Below are positions 62,422 through 64,000 of a stretch of DNA of 64,000 nucleotides, piece by piece (the stretch's first letter is position 1; each line of letters opens with the position of its first letter). The notes below the pieces were generated by a model. It was given only the letters and a program-made list of their open reading frames with translations, made no database searches and was not told the origin of the DNA. The stretch is from B1 sp044370475. Lineage in GTDB: Bacteria; Bacteroidota; Bacteroidia; UKL13-3. Location of the stretch: positions 1 through 64,000 of the forward strand of contig JBILVK010000004.1 of the NCBI GenBank assembly GCA_044370475.1, read 5' to 3'. The translations under genes and the position numbers were made by a program.

Positions 62422-64000
62422 ATGAAAAAGTTTAACCTACTATTATTGGGTTGTTTAATTTCCTTTTTTACCCTCGCGCAGAAGGCCCGAGTGGTAAGTG
62501 GTTCAATAACCACAAACACTACATTTTACAGTGATACTATCTATACATTAGATGGTTATGTGTATGTTAAAAACAATGCAGTTTTGACCATCCAACCTGG
62601 TACCCTTATTAAAGGTAAAGGTGGAGCAAAATCCACCTTAATTATTACCCGCAACGGAAGTATTAATGCAAATGGAACTGCTAGCAGACCTATTGTTTTT
62701 ACTTCCGAAAAGCCTGTTGGGCAGCGTAACAAAGGTGATTGGGGTGGTATTGTAATTTTGGGAAAAGCCATCATTAATCGTCCTACAGATTGTACTACTT
62801 GTCCGGGTTCTGCCGTTGCAGCTTCTGAGGCAGGGATACAAAATGCAGTAGAAGGTGATTTAGATAATGCTGCTGGTGATGCATTATATGGTGGAACAGA
62901 TAATAACCACAACTCTGGTGTATTTAGATTTGTGCGTATTGAATATGCAGGAACTGTAATTACGCCAGGTAATGAAATCAATGGTTTAACCATGGGTGGT
63001 GTTGGTAAAAATACCATGATGGAATATATCCAAGTTTCATTTGCCGATGATGATGGATTTGAGTGGTTTGGTGGTAATGTAAACGCTAAATACTTGGTTT
63101 CTCATAGAAATGTGGATGACGATTTAGATACAGACTTTGGATATTCGGGCAAAGTTCAATTTGCTATTGTACAAAGAGATTCTACTTTATTTGATATTGG
63201 TTCAGGCCCTACAACTAATGGTTTTGAATCTGATAATGATGCGGGTGGTACAGAGGCTGGTCCTTACACAGATCCTACCTTTTCTAATATTACCGTTTTA
63301 GGTCCATTAGCAAACGGAACACCATTGGCGTATAGTAATTCATTTCAAAATGGAGCGCGTATTAGAAGAAATTCTTCTTTGAGTTTATTTAACTCAGTTA
63401 TCATGGGCTTTCCAGATGCAATTTTTGTGGATGGTGCTAGGTCTGTGAATAAAAACCAAAACGATACTTTACTTATTAAAAACAATTTGTTAGCTGGAAA
63501 CTTACGTGCAGTCAACGGCTCTTCAACTGGTGGTTCAAACCCAGTTGCAACACGTAGTAAGTTATTTGCTTCTGCTAACGATTCAGTTTTATCTTCTACT
63601 GGAGTACTTGTTAATCCTTTTAATTATACTAACCCTAAATTTATGCCAGCTACTGGTTCACCTGCTAATTCGGGTGCAGCCTTTACTGGTTCTAAAATTA
63701 GTGATCCTTTCTTTACGCCAACCACTTATAAAGGTGCTATGGGTACTACAGATTGGACAAACTGCTGGTGTAATTTTGATCCTCAAAATGCTGATTACAG
63801 CACAGGTAATATAAACCGCATGCCTTTAGTTTATGATGCTGGTAAAGATTCAGCTATTTGCTCTGGTAAATCATTGGTTATTGGTCAGAATTTGACTGGT
63901 TCTTACAAAGCAATGTGGTCTCCTGCTACTGGCTTAAGTTCTGCTTCAGTGGCTCGTCCAGTTGCAAACCCAACTGTAACTACCAAATATTTTGTAACTG
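62422..64000 (+). CDS. Secreted beta-helix-like protein with PKD-like tail, 3' end beyond window
   Basis: An open frame of 526 codons runs off the window. Signal peptide MKKFNLLLLGC...FTLAQ. A right-handed beta-helix-like domain follows (about 20-400) with LTIQPGTLIKGKGG, ANGTASRPIVFTSEKP, GDWGGIVILGKAIIN, FRFVRIEYAG, and Asp-rich FADDDGFEWFGG and HRNVDDDLDTDFG. The end visible, VWSPATGLSSASVARPVANP-like (about 500-520, then TVTTKYFVT), is the start of a PKD-like module commonly found before T9SS sorting tails; that tail would lie outside. It has its own promoter with repeats matching those of the TonB receptor, so the two are probably a co-regulated uptake pair although a terminator separates them. 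No enzymatic motif is recognised. Confidence 0.8.
   Translation, partial: MKKFNLLLLGCLISFFTLAQKARVVSGSITTNTTFYSDTIYTLDGYVYVKNNAVLTIQPGTLIKGKGGAKSTLIITRNGSINANGTASRPIVFTSEKPVGQRNKGDWGGIVILGKAIINRPTDCTTCPGSAVAASEAGIQNAVEGDLDNAAGDALYGGTDNNHNSGVFRFVRIEYAGTVITPGNEINGLTMGGVGKNTMMEYIQVSFADDDGFEWFGGNVNAKYLVSHRNVDDDLDTDFGYSGKVQFAIVQRDSTLFDIGSGPTTNGFESDNDAGGTEAGPYTDPTFSNITVLGPLANGTPLAYSNSFQNGARIRRNSSLSLFNSVIMGFPDAIFVDGARSVNKNQNDTLLIKNNLLAGNLRAVNGSSTGGSNPVATRSKLFASANDSVLSSTGVLVNPFNYTNPKFMPATGSPANSGAAFTGSKISDPFFTPTTYKGAMGTTDWTNCWCNFDPQNADYSTGNINRMPLVYDAGKDSAICSGKSLVIGQNLTGSYKAMWSPATGLSSASVARPVANPTVTTKYFVT

Noticed and set aside
63506..63814. Leucine-rich 102-codon frame near the window end
   Set aside because: It is a shifted frame inside the secreted beta-helix gene, whose own frame continues to the window edge.

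Overview
The window reads as chromosomal sequence of a Bacteroidota bacterium. Supporting signs are a fused SecDF translocase, a bacterial geranylgeranylglyceryl-phosphate synthase, secreted proteins with type IX secretion sorting tails, a TonB-dependent receptor with a carboxypeptidase-like N-terminal domain, a propeller/Y_Y_Y sensor kinase with a LytTR regulator, AT-rich DNA, almost no Shine-Dalgarno sequences, and promoters of the TTG-N17-20-TAnnTTTG type. No rRNA, tRNA, CRISPR array or prophage was seen.

Layout. 1-5.0 kb: a partial HAD phosphatase, GGGP synthase and B12-dependent ribonucleotide reductase. 5.2-8.0 kb: a small accessory insert of a RhuM-family and a SWIM zinc-finger gene behind a GC-rich hairpin. 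8.1-16.8 kb: envelope and secretion genes (YfhO, a small Cys-rich membrane protein, OmpA, SecDF, ExbB/ExbD) and uridine kinase. 17.0-23.6 kb: a TetR regulator and a complete RND efflux operon. 23.6-24.0 kb: two copies of an apparent small RNA. 24.0-32.3 kb: ABC-F protein, a small membrane-peptide ORF, LytTR two-component pair, PrmA, an SRPBCC/GyrI protein and an MBL hydrolase. 32.4-41.3 kb: a large peptidase-like/propeller/barrel protein, RecQ, an alkyltransferase-like protein, an AhpD-like protein and a hybrid kinase. 41.3-49.3 kb: SucD, then a glycan-type cluster and L-threonine dehydrogenase. 49.4-53.3 kb: PAS protein, HAD phosphatase, aminopeptidase P, MurF. 53.4-58.0 kb: two tandem FG-GAP T9SS cargo proteins. 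58.0-64.0 kb: KBL, then a TonB-dependent receptor and a secreted protein that runs off the window.

Genes that work together: TetR/TolC/adaptor/RND permease form one tripartite pump. Tdh and Kbl together convert threonine to glycine and acetyl-CoA, though 9 kb apart. GT2, methyltransferase and two epimerases form a tight operon facing a membrane glycosyltransferase-like gene. The TonB receptor and the downstream secreted protein share the same promoter architecture.

The strongest candidates for something undescribed are (1) the twin small RNA at 23.7-23.9 kb, with 51 identical bases and then compensatory changes in the terminator stem, and (2) 11-bp-phased TTAAC direct repeats, resembling a Pho box, placed in exactly the same register before the -33 element at 59.3 and 62.4 kb. 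Also notable are a 25-residue membrane peptide with structured downstream RNA (25.7-25.9 kb) and a 10-bp motif, GGTTCAGACC, found at least seven times in different reading frames.
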